Assembly (NCBI GenBank): GCA_016776605.1
Contig: JADHTB010000018.1
Span: 1-64,000, forward strand
Direction: 5' to 3'
Length of the DNA: 64,000 bases
DNA from: Alphaproteobacteria bacterium
GTDB taxonomy: Bacteria; Pseudomonadota; Alphaproteobacteria; GCA-2731375
Position 1 is the stretch's first letter. Every line of letters starts with the position of its first letter. The position numbers were made by a program, and so were the translations under genes. Of this stretch, positions 29,274-38,777 are shown piece after piece. Under the pieces are notes generated by a model. It saw nothing but the letters and a program-made list of their open reading frames with translations. It searched no databases and was not told the DNA's origin.

Positions 29274-32200
29274 TCACGCGTCATGGACATCCAAAACGCC
29301 GGGGATGGCCTTCAAGGCGCCGCGCACTTGCGGGGTGATGGCAAAGCCGCCCGGCAGGGTAACTTCTACCTCGCGCCCTTTCTCGGCCAATTCCAACAAC
29401 AAAGTGACCTGGCCACGGCCCGAATTGTGATCGCTCAACAGATGGCGTAGCGAAGCCAGGGGATCGGGGCCCTTCAGGAAGACTCGAATGCCGCTGGCCA
29501 CGGTCAGACTGGCCTGGTCGATGTCGGTGATCTGGCTGGCAATCATGCGGCGTCGTTCGCCATCATCGCGCACATCGACGGTCATGACGACGGAGCGCCC
29601 CTTGATCAGAAATTCCCGGCTGGCCGCCAAATCATCGCCAAACATTGTCAGTTCAAAAATACCGGTCTGATCCGAGACCCGGACAAAGGCATAGGGATTA
29701 CCCTTGGCGCTTTTCCGCTCGCTTACTTCTTCGATCGTGGCGGCAATGCGGAACTGCTTGCCGCCCTTTTCGGCGCGGGCCTCCAATTCGGCGTAATTGA
29801 CCATGGACTTCCGGGACAAGAGCGCGGAATAGGATTCCAACGGATGGGCGGAAAGATAAAACCCGATGGCCTGGGCCTCGTTCGCCAACTTGTCCAATTG
29901 CAGCCATTCGGCCACCATGGGCAAAGGCGGCGGCGGTACATCGGCCGCCCCATCGTCGCCGCCGAACAGACTGACCTGGTCGGAATCCCGCTCCTCTGCC
30001 GCGTGGCCGGCAAAGCGCAGCAATATTTCCGCTGCCGCCAGCATTTGTGCCCGGTTCGAATTCAGGCCGTCAAAGGCGCCGGCGCGGGCCAGATTTTCCA
30101 CCTGCCGTTTGTTGATCTGGCGCGGGTCCAGGCGGCCGGCAAAGTCCCAAACATCCTTGAAACGGCCATTCGCCTGCCGTTCCGCCACTACCGCCGCCAT
30201 CGCCTCGCGGCCGACATTCTTCACGGCCGCCAAGGCATAGTGAATAGCGCCCTTATTTTGCTCCCCTGCCTCCGCCGCCACCGTGAAGACAACGTCGGAA
30301 TCGTTCAGATCTGGCGGCAGCAGACGAATACCCATGCGCTGCACCTCCTGCTTGAACAGGTTCAGCTTGTCGGTATTGGCCATATCCAGGGACATGGTCG
30401 CGGCCATGAATTCGACCGGATGGTTGGCTTTCAGATAGGCCGTTTGATAGGCGATCAGGGCATAGGCGGCGGCGTGGCTTTTGTTGAAACCATAGCCCGC
30501 GAACTTGGCCACCAGGTCAAAGACGTATTCGGCCCGATCCGCCTCTATCCCGTTGGCGACGGCGCCGTCCACGAAGCGGGCGCGCTGGTCATCCATCTCG
30601 GATTTTATCTTCTTGCCCATGGCCCGGCGCAGCAGATCCGCCTCGCCCAGGCTGTAACCCGCCATTACCTGGGCGATCTGCATAACCTGTTCCTGATAAA
30701 CGATGACGCCGTAGGTTTCGGTCAGGATATCCTTTAGGCAGGGATGCATGTAGTTGGCCGCCTCCACTCCCGATTTCACGCTGCAGAAGAGGGGAATATT
30801 GTCCATGGGACCGGGACGGTACAGGGCGACCACGGCAATGATATCCTCAAAGCAATCGGGCTGCATCTGCCGCAGCATGTCGCGCATGCCCGAACCTTCC
30901 AACTGGAACACGCCAACGGTCTCGCCCCGGGAGATCATTTGATAGGCGCCCTGATCATCCAGCGGTATCCGTTCGAGATCGAATTTCGGCTCGCGGCGGT
31001 GGATCATCTCCACCGCCCGGTCCAGCACCGTCAGGGTTTTCAGGCCGAGAAAATCAAACTTCACCAGTCCCGCCGGCTCCACCCATTTCATGTTGAACTG
31101 GGTCACCGGCATATCCGAATTGGGATCACGGTAAAGCGGGACAAGCTGTTCCAACGGCCGGTCACCGATCACCACGCCAGCGGCATGGGTCGAGGCATGA
31201 CGGTACAACCCCTCCAGCTTCATGGCGATATCGAACAGCCGGTCGACGCCCGGCTCCTCGCGCATCACCTGCTTAATGCGGGGTTCGGCCTTCAACGCCT
31301 CGGGCAAGGTGGTGGGATTGGCCGGATTGTTCGGCACCATCTTGCAGAGTCGGTCCACCAATCCGAACGGCATCTCCAACACCCGGCCCACATCACGCAA
31401 CGCCGCGCGGGCCTGTAATTTACCGAAGGTGATAATCTGGGCCACCTGATCATGGCCGTATTTGTCCTGCACATAGCGGATCACCTGATCCCGCTTGTCC
31501 TGACAGAAGTCGATATCGAAATCAGGCATCGACACCCGTTCCGGATTCAAAAAGCGTTCGAACAGCAAGCCGAAGCGCAAGGGATCCAGGTCGGTGATTT
31601 TTAGACTCCAGGCCACCACCGAGCCGGCCCCCGAACCACGCCCCGGCCCCACGGGAATAGACTGCGCCTTGGCCCATTGGATAAAATCAGCCACGATCAT
31701 GAAATAGCCGGCAAAGCCCATATTGATAATTACACCCAATTCGAATGTCAGGCGCGCCCGATACGGCGCGGCCTGTTCCGAATCCTGGGCAAATCCCAGG
31801 GCCTGCATCCGTTCCTCCAGACCGGCCTCGGCCATGGCCCGCATAGCCGCTTTTTCGTCACCTCCATCACCAAAACTGGGCAGGATCGGGTCCCGCGTGG
31901 GTACCCGGTAGGCACAGCGCCGGGCAATCACCATGGTATTGTCCAGGGCCTCGGGCAGATCGGCGAACAGCGCCCGCATCTCGCGGGAAGAGCGGAAATA
32001 ATGCTGCGCCGTCATGCGCCTACGGTCTGTCTGGCTGACAGTATTCTTCTGCGCGATACACATCAGCGCATCATGCGCTTCATGCATGGCGGGGTCGGCA
32101 AAATACACGTCGTTGGTCGCGACCAGGGGCAGGTCAAATTCGTAGGCCAGGTCGATCATCGCCGCCTCACAGGCAGCTTCTTCCGACAATCCGTGGCGTT

Positions 32201-32726
32201 GTAATTCGATATACAGCCGGTCCGGGAATGCGGCGCCCAGTTCCAGCAGCAACGCGCGGGCATGATCTTCCTGGCCGGTGATCAATAATCGGCCCAGGGG
32301 CCCGTCGGCCCCGCCGGTGAGACAGATCAAACCTTCGCCCCATTGGCGCAAATCCGCCATCTCGATCTGGGGCGTTTCGCCACCGTCGCTCTGCAGGTAG
32401 GATTTAGAGGAGAGCCGGGAAAGATTACCATAGCCAACTTCCGACTGCGCCAGCAGGATCAGGCGATCAGGCTCGGGACTGACGCCGCCAGGCGCCCCGT
32501 CGTCGCGGCGCAGGGCCATGGCGGCACCAATGATCGGCTGCACCCCCGCCGCCATCATGGCCTCGGAGAATTCCAAGGCGCCGAATAGATTACCCGTATC
32601 GGTGATCGCCACGGCCGGCATCTCGCCATAGCGGCAAAGATCCGCCAACTCCTTGATATGAATAGCACCTTCGGATAGGGAAAAGGCCGAATGTACGCGA
32701 AGATGGACGAAATCAGCGTGTGGCAT
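29274..32726 (-). CDS. dnaE: DNA polymerase III alpha subunit
   Basis: DnaE is the replicative polymerase subunit. The 1150-residue length is typical of DnaE1. Features in order: PHP domain at the N-terminus (FVHLRVHSAFSLSEGAI), GRGSGAGSVVAWSL, the catalytic aspartates in MPDFDIDFCQDKRD, HASTHAAGVVIGD, GVFQLEGSGMRDM, MGKKIKSEMDDQRA, the helix-hairpin-helix region, and an OB fold near residue 1000 (IAATIEEVSERKSAKG). ATG 32726 starts the normal N-terminus; the frame is open to 32807 without family similarity. It is transcribed toward rpsB. Confidence 0.97.
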   Translation of the reverse strand: MPHADFVHLRVHSAFSLSEGAIHIKELADLCRYGEMPAVAITDTGNLFGALEFSEAMMAAGVQPIIGAAMALRRDDGAPGGVSPEPDRLILLAQSEVGYGNLSRLSSKSYLQSDGGETPQIEMADLRQWGEGLICLTGGADGPLGRLLITGQEDHARALLLELGAAFPDRLYIELQRHGLSEEAACEAAMIDLAYEFDLPLVATNDVYFADPAMHEAHDALMCIAQKNTVSQTDRRRMTAQHYFRSSREMRALFADLPEALDNTMVIARRCAYRVPTRDPILPSFGDGGDEKAAMRAMAEAGLEERMQALGFAQDSEQAAPYRARLTFELGVIINMGFAGYFMIVADFIQWAKAQSIPVGPGRGSGAGSVVAWSLKITDLDPLRFGLLFERFLNPERVSMPDFDIDFCQDKRDQVIRYVQDKYGHDQVAQIITFGKLQARAALRDVGRVLEMPFGLVDRLCKMVPNNPANPTTLPEALKAEPRIKQVMREEPGVDRLFDIAMKLEGLYRHASTHAAGVVIGDRPLEQLVPLYRDPNSDMPVTQFNMKWVEPAGLVKFDFLGLKTLTVLDRAVEMIHRREPKFDLERIPLDDQGAYQMISRGETVGVFQLEGSGMRDMLRQMQPDCFEDIIAVVALYRPGPMDNIPLFCSVKSGVEAANYMHPCLKDILTETYGVIVYQEQVMQIAQVMAGYSLGEADLLRRAMGKKIKSEMDDQRARFVDGAVANGIEADRAEYVFDLVAKFAGYGFNKSHAAAYALIAYQTAYLKANHPVEFMAATMSLDMANTDKLNLFKQEVQRMGIRLLPPDLNDSDVVFTVAAEAGEQNKGAIHYALAAVKNVGREAMAAVVAERQANGRFKDVWDFAGRLDPRQINKRQVENLARAGAFDGLNSNRAQMLAAAEILLRFAGHAAEERDSDQVSLFGGDDGAADVPPPPLPMVAEWLQLDKLANEAQAIGFYLSAHPLESYSALLSRKSMVNYAELEARAEKGGKQFRIAATIEEVSERKSAKGNPYAFVRVSDQTGIFELTMFGDDLAASREFLIKGRSVVMTVDVRDDGERRRMIASQITDIDQASLTVASGIRVFLKGPDPLASLRHLLSDHNSGRGQVTLLLELAEKGREVEVTLPGGFAITPQVRGALKAIPGVLDVHDA

Positions 32727-33055
32727 GAGGTGTTCTCTATTTCTCTGCTTATTTGCTACCCAGGGCATTCGAGCCTCGAGAATCGGCCTAAGTCTTCCAC
32801 GCGCCACCCCGCCTGTCGACTGCCCTATTCGCGCCTTTGTCTATCAAAGCGCGGGGCATTGCCGTCGGCGCCGCAAATTCGCGCGTTTGAAACGCTCATC
32901 GCGGGACAAGTTGGTAGAACCGGGCCTGATCAACAGCGCCGATTGTGTAAATAAGACCACCAAACGCCGGAGTTGCAATTAGAAAGAGTATGTTAATCAT
33001 GTTCACACCATAGTAGGGTGTCTTGCGGCATAATGTTCGGTAGGGGGACAACGCA
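32727..33055. other. Divergent intergenic region dnaE / sensor kinase
   Basis: This 329-bp stretch must hold promoters for dnaE (-) and the PAS kinase (+). I see no gene, no copy of the dispersed repeat and no LexA box. A small hairpin (acacc...gggtgt) lies at 33005-33021 and a ribosome-binding site (taggggga) at 33041-33048 for the kinase. Confidence 0.5.
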
Positions 33056-35320
33056 TTGGCTAAGCCAAACGTGGCATTGTCAAAAGGGCTCGACGCCAAC
33101 GGCTTGAGCCGGTTGTTGGACATCGTTCCCGAGGCGGTCCTGGCAATCGATCAAAGGCATCTAATTCGCTATTTCAATAAGCGGTCCGAGGATACGTTTG
33201 GCTACAGCGCCGAGGAAGTATTGGGCCAACCACTGGATATCCTGTTACCCAAAATCACCCGCGATAATCACGAACATCTGATCGATCGCTTCGCCAAAGC
33301 CGTTGACGAAAGCCAGGATGTCACGTGGAGCCCCTCCATGCGCGGCCAGCACAAGAGTGGGCGTGAAATTCCACTCAATTCCACCATCTGCCGTCTGGAA
33401 ATTGATGGTGAACTGTATTTTGCCGCCGTGCTGCACGATATCAGCAGCCACAAACACACGGAACTGGCCTTGCGGCAAAGCGAGGAAAGCTACCGCGAGC
33501 TGATCGAAACCTCGATCCAGGGCATGCTGATCCAACAGGCTCAACGCATGGTTCTGGTCAACCACGCTTTCGCGGCGATGACCGGCTACGAAATCAGCGA
33601 ATTGCTGAGCATGAACGTTGATGATCTTCGACATCCTGAAGACCTGGCCAAGATACAAAAAAGACAGGCAAGGTTGGGGCAAATCGATGAATATGAAATC
33701 GACGAGACGCGCTTGGTGCGCAAGGACGGCTCTATTGTCTGGTTGCAAATCCGTGTCCGCGCCGTGGAATGGCAGGGGCAGCCAGCCCGGCTAATCACCG
33801 CTGTCGATATCAGCAAGCGCAAATTGGCCGAGGCGGAAGCCAGGCGGCAGCGGCGGTATCTGACGACAAGCGAAAGACTGGCGGGCGTTGGCAGTTGGGG
33901 GCGCCGGTTGGATGCGGATGAATCCTTCTGGTCCGACGAGTATTATCGAATCCTGGGTATCATGCCCGGCAGCATCAAGCCGGACTATCCGAGCTTTCTG
34001 ACTTTCGTTCATCCCGATGACCGGGCAGGCATCGACAGGCAGCGGAACGAATTCATTTCAAACGGCAAATGGTTTTCCGAAGAGATCCGGATCGTGCGCC
34101 CGAACGGCGACGTTCGCATAGCGGTCGCACAATGGGAAATGTTGCAGGACGACAACGGCCGGCCCGTTGAAATTTCCGGCTCCATACAGGACATCACAGA
34201 ACAGCGGGTCGCGGAATTGGGGCTACGCGATAGCGAAAAGCGCTTTCGTGATATTGCCGAAAATACTCCCCTCGCCCTCGTCATAACCCGCCGCGGCGAC
34301 GGCACCATCCTGTTCGCCAACCACCGGGTGGAACCTATTCTGGGCGTATCGGCGGAACAGATACTGGGCCGGGACATCGAGAAGTTTTATTGGCGGCCCA
34401 AAGACCGCAAAGCATGGACGTTACAACTGGATCAGGAAACCCAGGTCGATGGCAAACCATTGCAAATGCGCCGGGCGGATGGCCGCCGCATTGCGACGCG
34501 GCATTTCCTGCGATCGGCGATTTACGATGGTGAAGAGGCGATCCTGGGCGCCTTCGAAGACGTAACCGAAAGGCTGGAACTGGAAGAACGCCTGCGTCAG
34601 GCGCAAAAAATGGAAGCGGTGGGTCAATTGACCGGCGGCATAGCCCACGATTTCAATAATCTTTTGGCGGTGATCATTGGCAACCTGGCGCTTGTGCAAG
34701 AGGATCGCACCGTCGGCCAAAACGCGCGGGATATGGCCGGCAGCGCCCTGGCGGCCGCGGAACGTGGCGCCGGGCTGACCCATCGGCTGTTGGCTTTTGC
34801 CCGGCGGCAACCGCTGGCGCCCCAGTCCACGGATCTGAATAGCCTGATCAATGGCATGGATGATCTATTGCGCCGCAGTCTGGGCGGTAACATCAAAATC
34901 CATACGGCGTTGGGAGATGGTCTTTGTCTTTCCAAAATTGACCCCGTGCAGATGGAGAATGCCGTCTTGAACCTGGCGATCAATGGCCGGGATGCCATGG
35001 TCCCGGGCGGCGAACTAAGCATTACAACCAGCAATTTCGAGGTAGATAAACTGCTGCTATTCGGCGAGCAAGTGATCCAGCCAGGGAGCTATGTTGTTCT
35101 GTCCGTACGCGACACGGGCTCCGGCATGTCCAGCGACGTCATGAAGCAAGCAGTTGACCCATTCTTCACCACAAAAAAGGTCGGCAAAGGCAGCGGCCTG
35201 GGCTTAAGCATGGTGTACGGCTTCATCAGACAATCGGGCGGATATTTGCGCCTTGAAAGCGAGCCGGGCCAGGGCACCACGATTTCAATGCTGCTGCCCC
35301 GGGTAATCCCGGATAGCTAG
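33056..35320 (+). CDS. Soluble PAS-PAS-PAS-PAS sensor histidine kinase
   Basis: A 754-residue kinase without membrane segments. Four PAS/PAC units (about 15-125, 140-260, 270-385 and 395-510) are marked by PAC ends such as VLHDISSHKH, TAVDISKRK and GSIQDITEQR. The dimerisation/phosphoacceptor segment carries His531 in GGIAHDFNNLLAVIIGN, followed by an HATPase domain (N box NAVLNLAINGRDAM, G1 DTGSGM, F box FFTTKKVGKGSGLGL). There is no receiver domain and no response regulator nearby, so the partner is unknown. The TTG start has gggga seven bases upstream. The kinase core resembles, less closely, those of the two hybrid kinases at 47-52.7 kb. Confidence 0.9.
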   Translation: MAKPNVALSKGLDANGLSRLLDIVPEAVLAIDQRHLIRYFNKRSEDTFGYSAEEVLGQPLDILLPKITRDNHEHLIDRFAKAVDESQDVTWSPSMRGQHKSGREIPLNSTICRLEIDGELYFAAVLHDISSHKHTELALRQSEESYRELIETSIQGMLIQQAQRMVLVNHAFAAMTGYEISELLSMNVDDLRHPEDLAKIQKRQARLGQIDEYEIDETRLVRKDGSIVWLQIRVRAVEWQGQPARLITAVDISKRKLAEAEARRQRRYLTTSERLAGVGSWGRRLDADESFWSDEYYRILGIMPGSIKPDYPSFLTFVHPDDRAGIDRQRNEFISNGKWFSEEIRIVRPNGDVRIAVAQWEMLQDDNGRPVEISGSIQDITEQRVAELGLRDSEKRFRDIAENTPLALVITRRGDGTILFANHRVEPILGVSAEQILGRDIEKFYWRPKDRKAWTLQLDQETQVDGKPLQMRRADGRRIATRHFLRSAIYDGEEAILGAFEDVTERLELEERLRQAQKMEAVGQLTGGIAHDFNNLLAVIIGNLALVQEDRTVGQNARDMAGSALAAAERGAGLTHRLLAFARRQPLAPQSTDLNSLINGMDDLLRRSLGGNIKIHTALGDGLCLSKIDPVQMENAVLNLAINGRDAMVPGGELSITTSNFEVDKLLLFGEQVIQPGSYVVLSVRDTGSGMSSDVMKQAVDPFFTTKKVGKGSGLGLSMVYGFIRQSGGYLRLESEPGQGTTISMLLPRVIPDS

Positions 35321-35422
35321 CGGCTTCCCAGTTCGATTGGAATCCCCCCGCATCGATACATATCCTTTTCGAGCGGGGCATATTCGGACTATACAAGACG
35401 GCAGTTAACAAGGGACAGCGGT

Positions 35423-36175
35423 ATGATTGAGGTCCAGGGCCTGCGGAAAAGCTTCAATGGCGTCGAAGTCCTGCGCGGGATCGACTTTACCGCCCGAGAT
35501 GGCGAGATCACCGGCCTGATCGGGCCCAACGGCGCCGGCAAGACCACCACCCTGCGGATGCTATATACGGTATTGCGGCCCGATGGCGGCCGCGCTCTGG
35601 TCGATGGCCATGACGCCAGCCTTGATCGCCTGCAGGTACAGAGACGAATTGGTGTTTTGCCCGATAACCGGGGCCTGTACCCGCGTCTGACCGCGCGGGA
35701 ACATGTGCGTTATTTTGGTCGTCTGCATGGCCTGACCGGGGCGGAATTGGAGGCCCGCATCGACCGGTTGGTCGACCGCCTGGGCATGGCTGATTTTGCC
35801 GACCGGCGCTCCAAGGGCTATTCCAAAGGCCAGACCTTGAAAGTCGCCCTGGCGCGGGCGCTGGTACATGAACCGGCCAACGTGATGCTGGACGAACCGA
35901 CCAATGGCCTGGACATCGCATCCAGCCGGGCGGTGCGGGATTTGATCCGTGAAATCCGCGATCAAGGGCGTTGCGTACTGTTTTCCAGTCATATCATGGG
36001 TGAAGTGGAAGCCTTGTGCGACCGCATCGTTGTCATTTCCGATGGCCTGATCGTGGCCGATGGTAATCCGGAAGAATTGCGCCAAGCCACGGGCCATGGC
36101 AACCTGGAAGAGGTCTTTCTGACGGCTGTTGCCCAAGGCGGGACGGTCGTAGGCGCTGGTGGTGATCGTGCGTAA
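35423..36175 (+). CDS. ABC transporter ATP-binding protein (NatA-like)
   Basis: The 250 residues form an ABC ATPase: Walker A GPNGAGKTTTLRML, a signature motif variant YSKGQTLKVALARAL (usual LSGGQ replaced by YSKGQ), Walker B VMLDEPTNGLDIA and the switch His in SSHIMGEVEAL. It is closest to the NatA group that pairs with ABC-2 type permeases. The next gene overlaps by 17 bases and encodes the permease, so the two form one exporter. Substrate is unknown; NatAB of Bacillus exports sodium, but that cannot be assumed here. Confidence 0.9.
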   Translation: MIEVQGLRKSFNGVEVLRGIDFTARDGEITGLIGPNGAGKTTTLRMLYTVLRPDGGRALVDGHDASLDRLQVQRRIGVLPDNRGLYPRLTAREHVRYFGRLHGLTGAELEARIDRLVDRLGMADFADRRSKGYSKGQTLKVALARALVHEPANVMLDEPTNGLDIASSRAVRDLIREIRDQGRCVLFSSHIMGEVEALCDRIVVISDGLIVADGNPEELRQATGHGNLEEVFLTAVAQGGTVVGAGGDRA

Positions 36176-37340
36176 CATCTGGATCGTCTTTGCAAAGGAA
36201 AGCATCGACAATCTGCGCGACCGGCGCAGCCTGATCCTGGCCCTGGTCTATCCCGTCATCGGCGCCCTGTTGTTAGGCATGTTGGTCAGTTTCGTGGGCG
36301 GCATGTTTCGCGGCCAGAGCTATCGCGCCTTGTCCTTGCCGGTAGAGGGAGCCGATCAGGCGCCTGAACTGATAAATTTTCTAGCGGCGAAGGGGGTTAA
36401 TATTCGCCTGGCGCCGGTCGATCCGCACCAGGCGGTACGCGACGGCACCGCCGATGCCGTGTTGATTATTCCCGACGGCCACGCCAGGGATTTTGCCGCC
36501 AGGCGGCCGGCCGGCTTGGAAATGGTGGTCAACGCCACGCGGCTTTCCACCGTGATCAAGGTCAGCCGGGTGGTGGAAATTCTACGTGAATATGGCCGCG
36601 AGGTGGGTCAGGCGCGTCTGCGCGCTCATGGCATCGAACCAGAGATCGCCTCGCCATTGAATTTGCATTCCATCAATGTCGGCCGCTCGCGCAATCTGGC
36701 TGGCTTCTTCCTGAATATGCTGCCGCCTTTCATCATTTTCACCATTTTTGTCGGTGGCGTCTATCTGGCGATCGATACCACCTCGGGCGAACGCGAGCGT
36801 GGCTCGCTGGAACCATTGCTGGCCAATCCCGTAGCCCGCTGGGAATTCATGCTGGGCAAGGCCCTGGCCACCTTTGCTTTCACCTTGATGGCCGTATTGG
36901 TGCAACTGCTGGCCTTCAAGATCATGTTCGAAGTGGTTGCCGCGGGTGAATTCGGCATCAAGATCAGCCCCGATTTGACCGCCTTTATGGGCGTTGCCTT
37001 GCTCTGCCTGCCCTTGATCGGTTTCGCGGTGGCCTTGCAAATCATCGTCGCCACGGTTTCGCGTAGCTATAAAGAGACCCAAACCTATCTGGGATTATTG
37101 CCGCTGATACCGTCCCTACCCGGCATGATCCTGGTTTTCGTGCCGGTGAAAGCGCAGATATGGATGATGGCGATCCCCACTTTCGGGCAGATATTGTTGA
37201 TTGGCCGCCTCATGCGGCAAGAGCCGGCGGCATGGTTGAATATCGCCGTTTCGGTGGGAACAACCAGCCTGATTACGGCGCTTTTGCTGTACGTCGCGGC
37301 CCGCCTTTACAATCGTGACCAGATGTTATTCGGCGCATAG
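36159..37340 (+). CDS. ABC-2 type permease (NatB-like)
   Basis: The 393-residue protein has one N-terminal membrane helix (about residues 25-50), a ~130-residue extracytoplasmic domain, and five or six C-terminal helices starting at LAGFFLNMLPPFIIFTIFVG. The GERERGSLEPLLANPV stretch after the second helix is a hallmark of NatB and other ABC-2 permeases. It partners the ATPase upstream. GTG 36159 or GTG 36168 could be the start; both overlap the natA-like gene. Confidence 0.88.
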   Translation: MVIVRNIWIVFAKESIDNLRDRRSLILALVYPVIGALLLGMLVSFVGGMFRGQSYRALSLPVEGADQAPELINFLAAKGVNIRLAPVDPHQAVRDGTADAVLIIPDGHARDFAARRPAGLEMVVNATRLSTVIKVSRVVEILREYGREVGQARLRAHGIEPEIASPLNLHSINVGRSRNLAGFFLNMLPPFIIFTIFVGGVYLAIDTTSGERERGSLEPLLANPVARWEFMLGKALATFAFTLMAVLVQLLAFKIMFEVVAAGEFGIKISPDLTAFMGVALLCLPLIGFAVALQIIVATVSRSYKETQTYLGLLPLIPSLPGMILVFVPVKAQIWMMAIPTFGQILLIGRLMRQEPAAWLNIAVSVGTTSLITALLLYVAARLYNRDQMLFGA

Positions 37341-37355
37341 CAACGACTGGGCACA

Positions 37356-37459
37356 GGAGCATTTTCATTCTGAAAATGCTCAGATCTTTAGAATTAGAGC
37401 AATTTTTCCAACCACTTAGAATCGCTTCACGATTCTCATTAATTCGGAATTGCCTAGAG
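37356..37459. repeat. Dispersed two-hairpin repeat, copy 6a (inverted orientation)
   Basis: Here module A comes first (gagcattttcattctgaaaatgctc), then agatctttagaattagagca and module B with core gaatcgcttcacgattc ending cggaattgcctaga. Relative to copies 1 and 4 the whole unit is inverted. The spacer agatctttagaatt is the exact complement-type counterpart of ctaaagatct there. Confidence 0.87.
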
Positions 37460-37555
37460 CAATTTTCAATTAATTGGCGTCGCTTTCGCGACTTAAGTGA
37501 TTGGTTCAATTGCTCTGCTTTTAAGAGTCCGAGCGCATTTTCTTCGAATGCGCTC
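37456..37555. repeat. Dispersed two-hairpin repeat, copy 6b (tandem with 6a)
   Basis: Module B (tagagcaattttcaattaat, core gtcgctttcgcgac, arm taagtgattggttcaattgc) is followed by module A gagcgcattttcttcgaatgcgctc. It is in opposite orientation to copy 6a and directly adjacent, giving a head-to-head pair. Module A is almost identical to the part of copy 3 read as the comEC C-terminus. Confidence 0.87.
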
Positions 37556-37625
37556 TGGCCCGTCGCCCGCAACCGGACTAAGCTGTTGCTGCGCAAATGA
37601 GTGTGTCAGAAGGGTCCGAAATATC

Positions 37626-38345
37626 GTGTCAAGCGAGCAACAGAGCCGGCTGGCCGGCATCGGTTTGTTGGAAGGCATCAGCGACGAAAGCAGACGTGCC
37701 CTGGAAAAGCGCTGCCGCTGGCGGCGCTATGCGGCCGGCGAACAAATTCTGGACAAGAACAGCGGCGACCGCGACGTCTATTTTGTCGCCGAAGGCGCCG
37801 TCCAGGTGGTCAATTTTTCCATGACCGGACGCGAAATTGCCCTCGCCCGCCTGCCGACCGGTGGCTTTTTTGGCGAACTGTCGGCGATCGACGGACGGCC
37901 CCGCTCGGCCAATGTAGTGGCGCTGGATAACTGTCTGTTGGGTTCATTGTCTCCGCAATTATTCATTGAGCAGATTGTCGGCCATCCGGAATTGGCGGTG
38001 AAGGTTCTGGGCCGCCTGGCCGGGATCGTACGCAGCTGCGATGAACGGATCATGGATCTTTCCACCCTTGGCGCGGTGGAACGGGTTTATCGCCAAATTT
38101 TGCTCTTGGCGGAGGAAAGTCCGGTAGACCCCGGAAGCTGGCTAATCCGCGCCCTGCCCACGCACAAGGCTATTGCCGCCATGGCCTCGACCACCCGGGA
38201 AACCGTTGCCCGGTCTATCTCGCAATTGACAAGCGGCGACATTGTCGAGCGCAAGGGCCGCATTCTTTACCTACGCGACCGCGAACGTTTGGAACGATTG
38301 GCCGGCGCCCTGGATAGCGCCCAGGAAGAAGATTTTTCCCGCTGA
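37626..38345 (+). CDS. Crp/Fnr family transcriptional regulator
   Basis: The 239 residues contain an N-terminal cyclic-nucleotide-binding beta roll (about 10-125) and a C-terminal winged helix (HKAIAAMASTTRETVARSI). The phosphate-binding cassette GGFFGELSAIDGRPRSANV keeps the Glu, Arg and Ser used for cAMP binding in CRP, so cAMP or a similar nucleotide is a likely ligand. There are no Fnr-type cysteines at the N-terminus. The frame runs back to 37497 through repeat 6b, so I chose GTG 37626, which gives a normal N-terminus, with aaggg upstream. It is not obviously linked to the neighbours. Confidence 0.88.
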   Translation: MSSEQQSRLAGIGLLEGISDESRRALEKRCRWRRYAAGEQILDKNSGDRDVYFVAEGAVQVVNFSMTGREIALARLPTGGFFGELSAIDGRPRSANVVALDNCLLGSLSPQLFIEQIVGHPELAVKVLGRLAGIVRSCDERIMDLSTLGAVERVYRQILLLAEESPVDPGSWLIRALPTHKAIAAMASTTRETVARSISQLTSGDIVERKGRILYLRDRERLERLAGALDSAQEEDFSR

Positions 38346-38362
38346 TCGGACTTTACCGGTAC

Positions 38363-38566
38363 TCAATTGCCCGAGCCGGCCAGGGTCGTCTGGATTATTT
38401 CGAACAAGCGGATGATTTCATCGCCAATCGCAAAGAGGGCGGCAATAATTGCAACGGAGATACCGGTGCCAATCAAGGCGTATTCGATTGCGGTCGCACC
38501 GGAGGTATCCGCTAGTCCGGAGCGCCTCAGGGCAGCATTTACGAAAATCACTACCCTGGTCCGCAT
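38363..38566 (-). CDS. Flp/Fap-type pilin
   Basis: The 67-residue protein has the Flp pilin core DTSGATAIEYALIGTGISVA followed by a hydrophobic helix (IIAALFAIGDEI). Cleavage by a TadV-type prepilin peptidase would be expected just before the ATAIEYALI stretch. Flp pilins form bundle-forming pili with tad/cpa genes, but none of those genes is present here, so this is an orphan in the window. ATG 38566 has aaaagga seven bases upstream. Confidence 0.85.
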   Translation of the reverse strand: MRTRVVIFVNAALRRSGLADTSGATAIEYALIGTGISVAIIAALFAIGDEIIRLFEIIQTTLAGSGN

Positions 38567-38705
38567 GGCTTAATCCTTTTAACTTCATCCTGCCGGACCT
38601 GAATAGCAGACCCGGCCAAGACATCAGTACCCCGTCGATGACAGCCATACTGGCTATCATTAATTAAGGAAATACCTACATTATGGCAATAGCCCGGTGG
38701 ATCTG

Positions 38706-38755
38706 TTAGAGCAATGCCAAAGATCTGAGCATTTTCAGAATGAAAATGCTCTAGC
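38706..38755. repeat. Dispersed repeat, short copy 7 (module B mostly lost)
   Basis: The unit reads tagagcaatgccaaagatct and then a complete module A hairpin (gagcattttcagaatgaaaatgctctag). The central module B palindrome is missing, as if deleted between tagagcaat and aaagatct. It lies just upstream of the small lipoprotein gene. Confidence 0.8.
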
Positions 38756-38777
38756 GACGCCGTTGGAGGGTTGGGTC

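Noticed and set aside
37497..37625. N-terminal extension of the Crp-family protein
   Set aside because: Those codons are read from repeat 6b and lack family similarity; GTG 37626 fits better.
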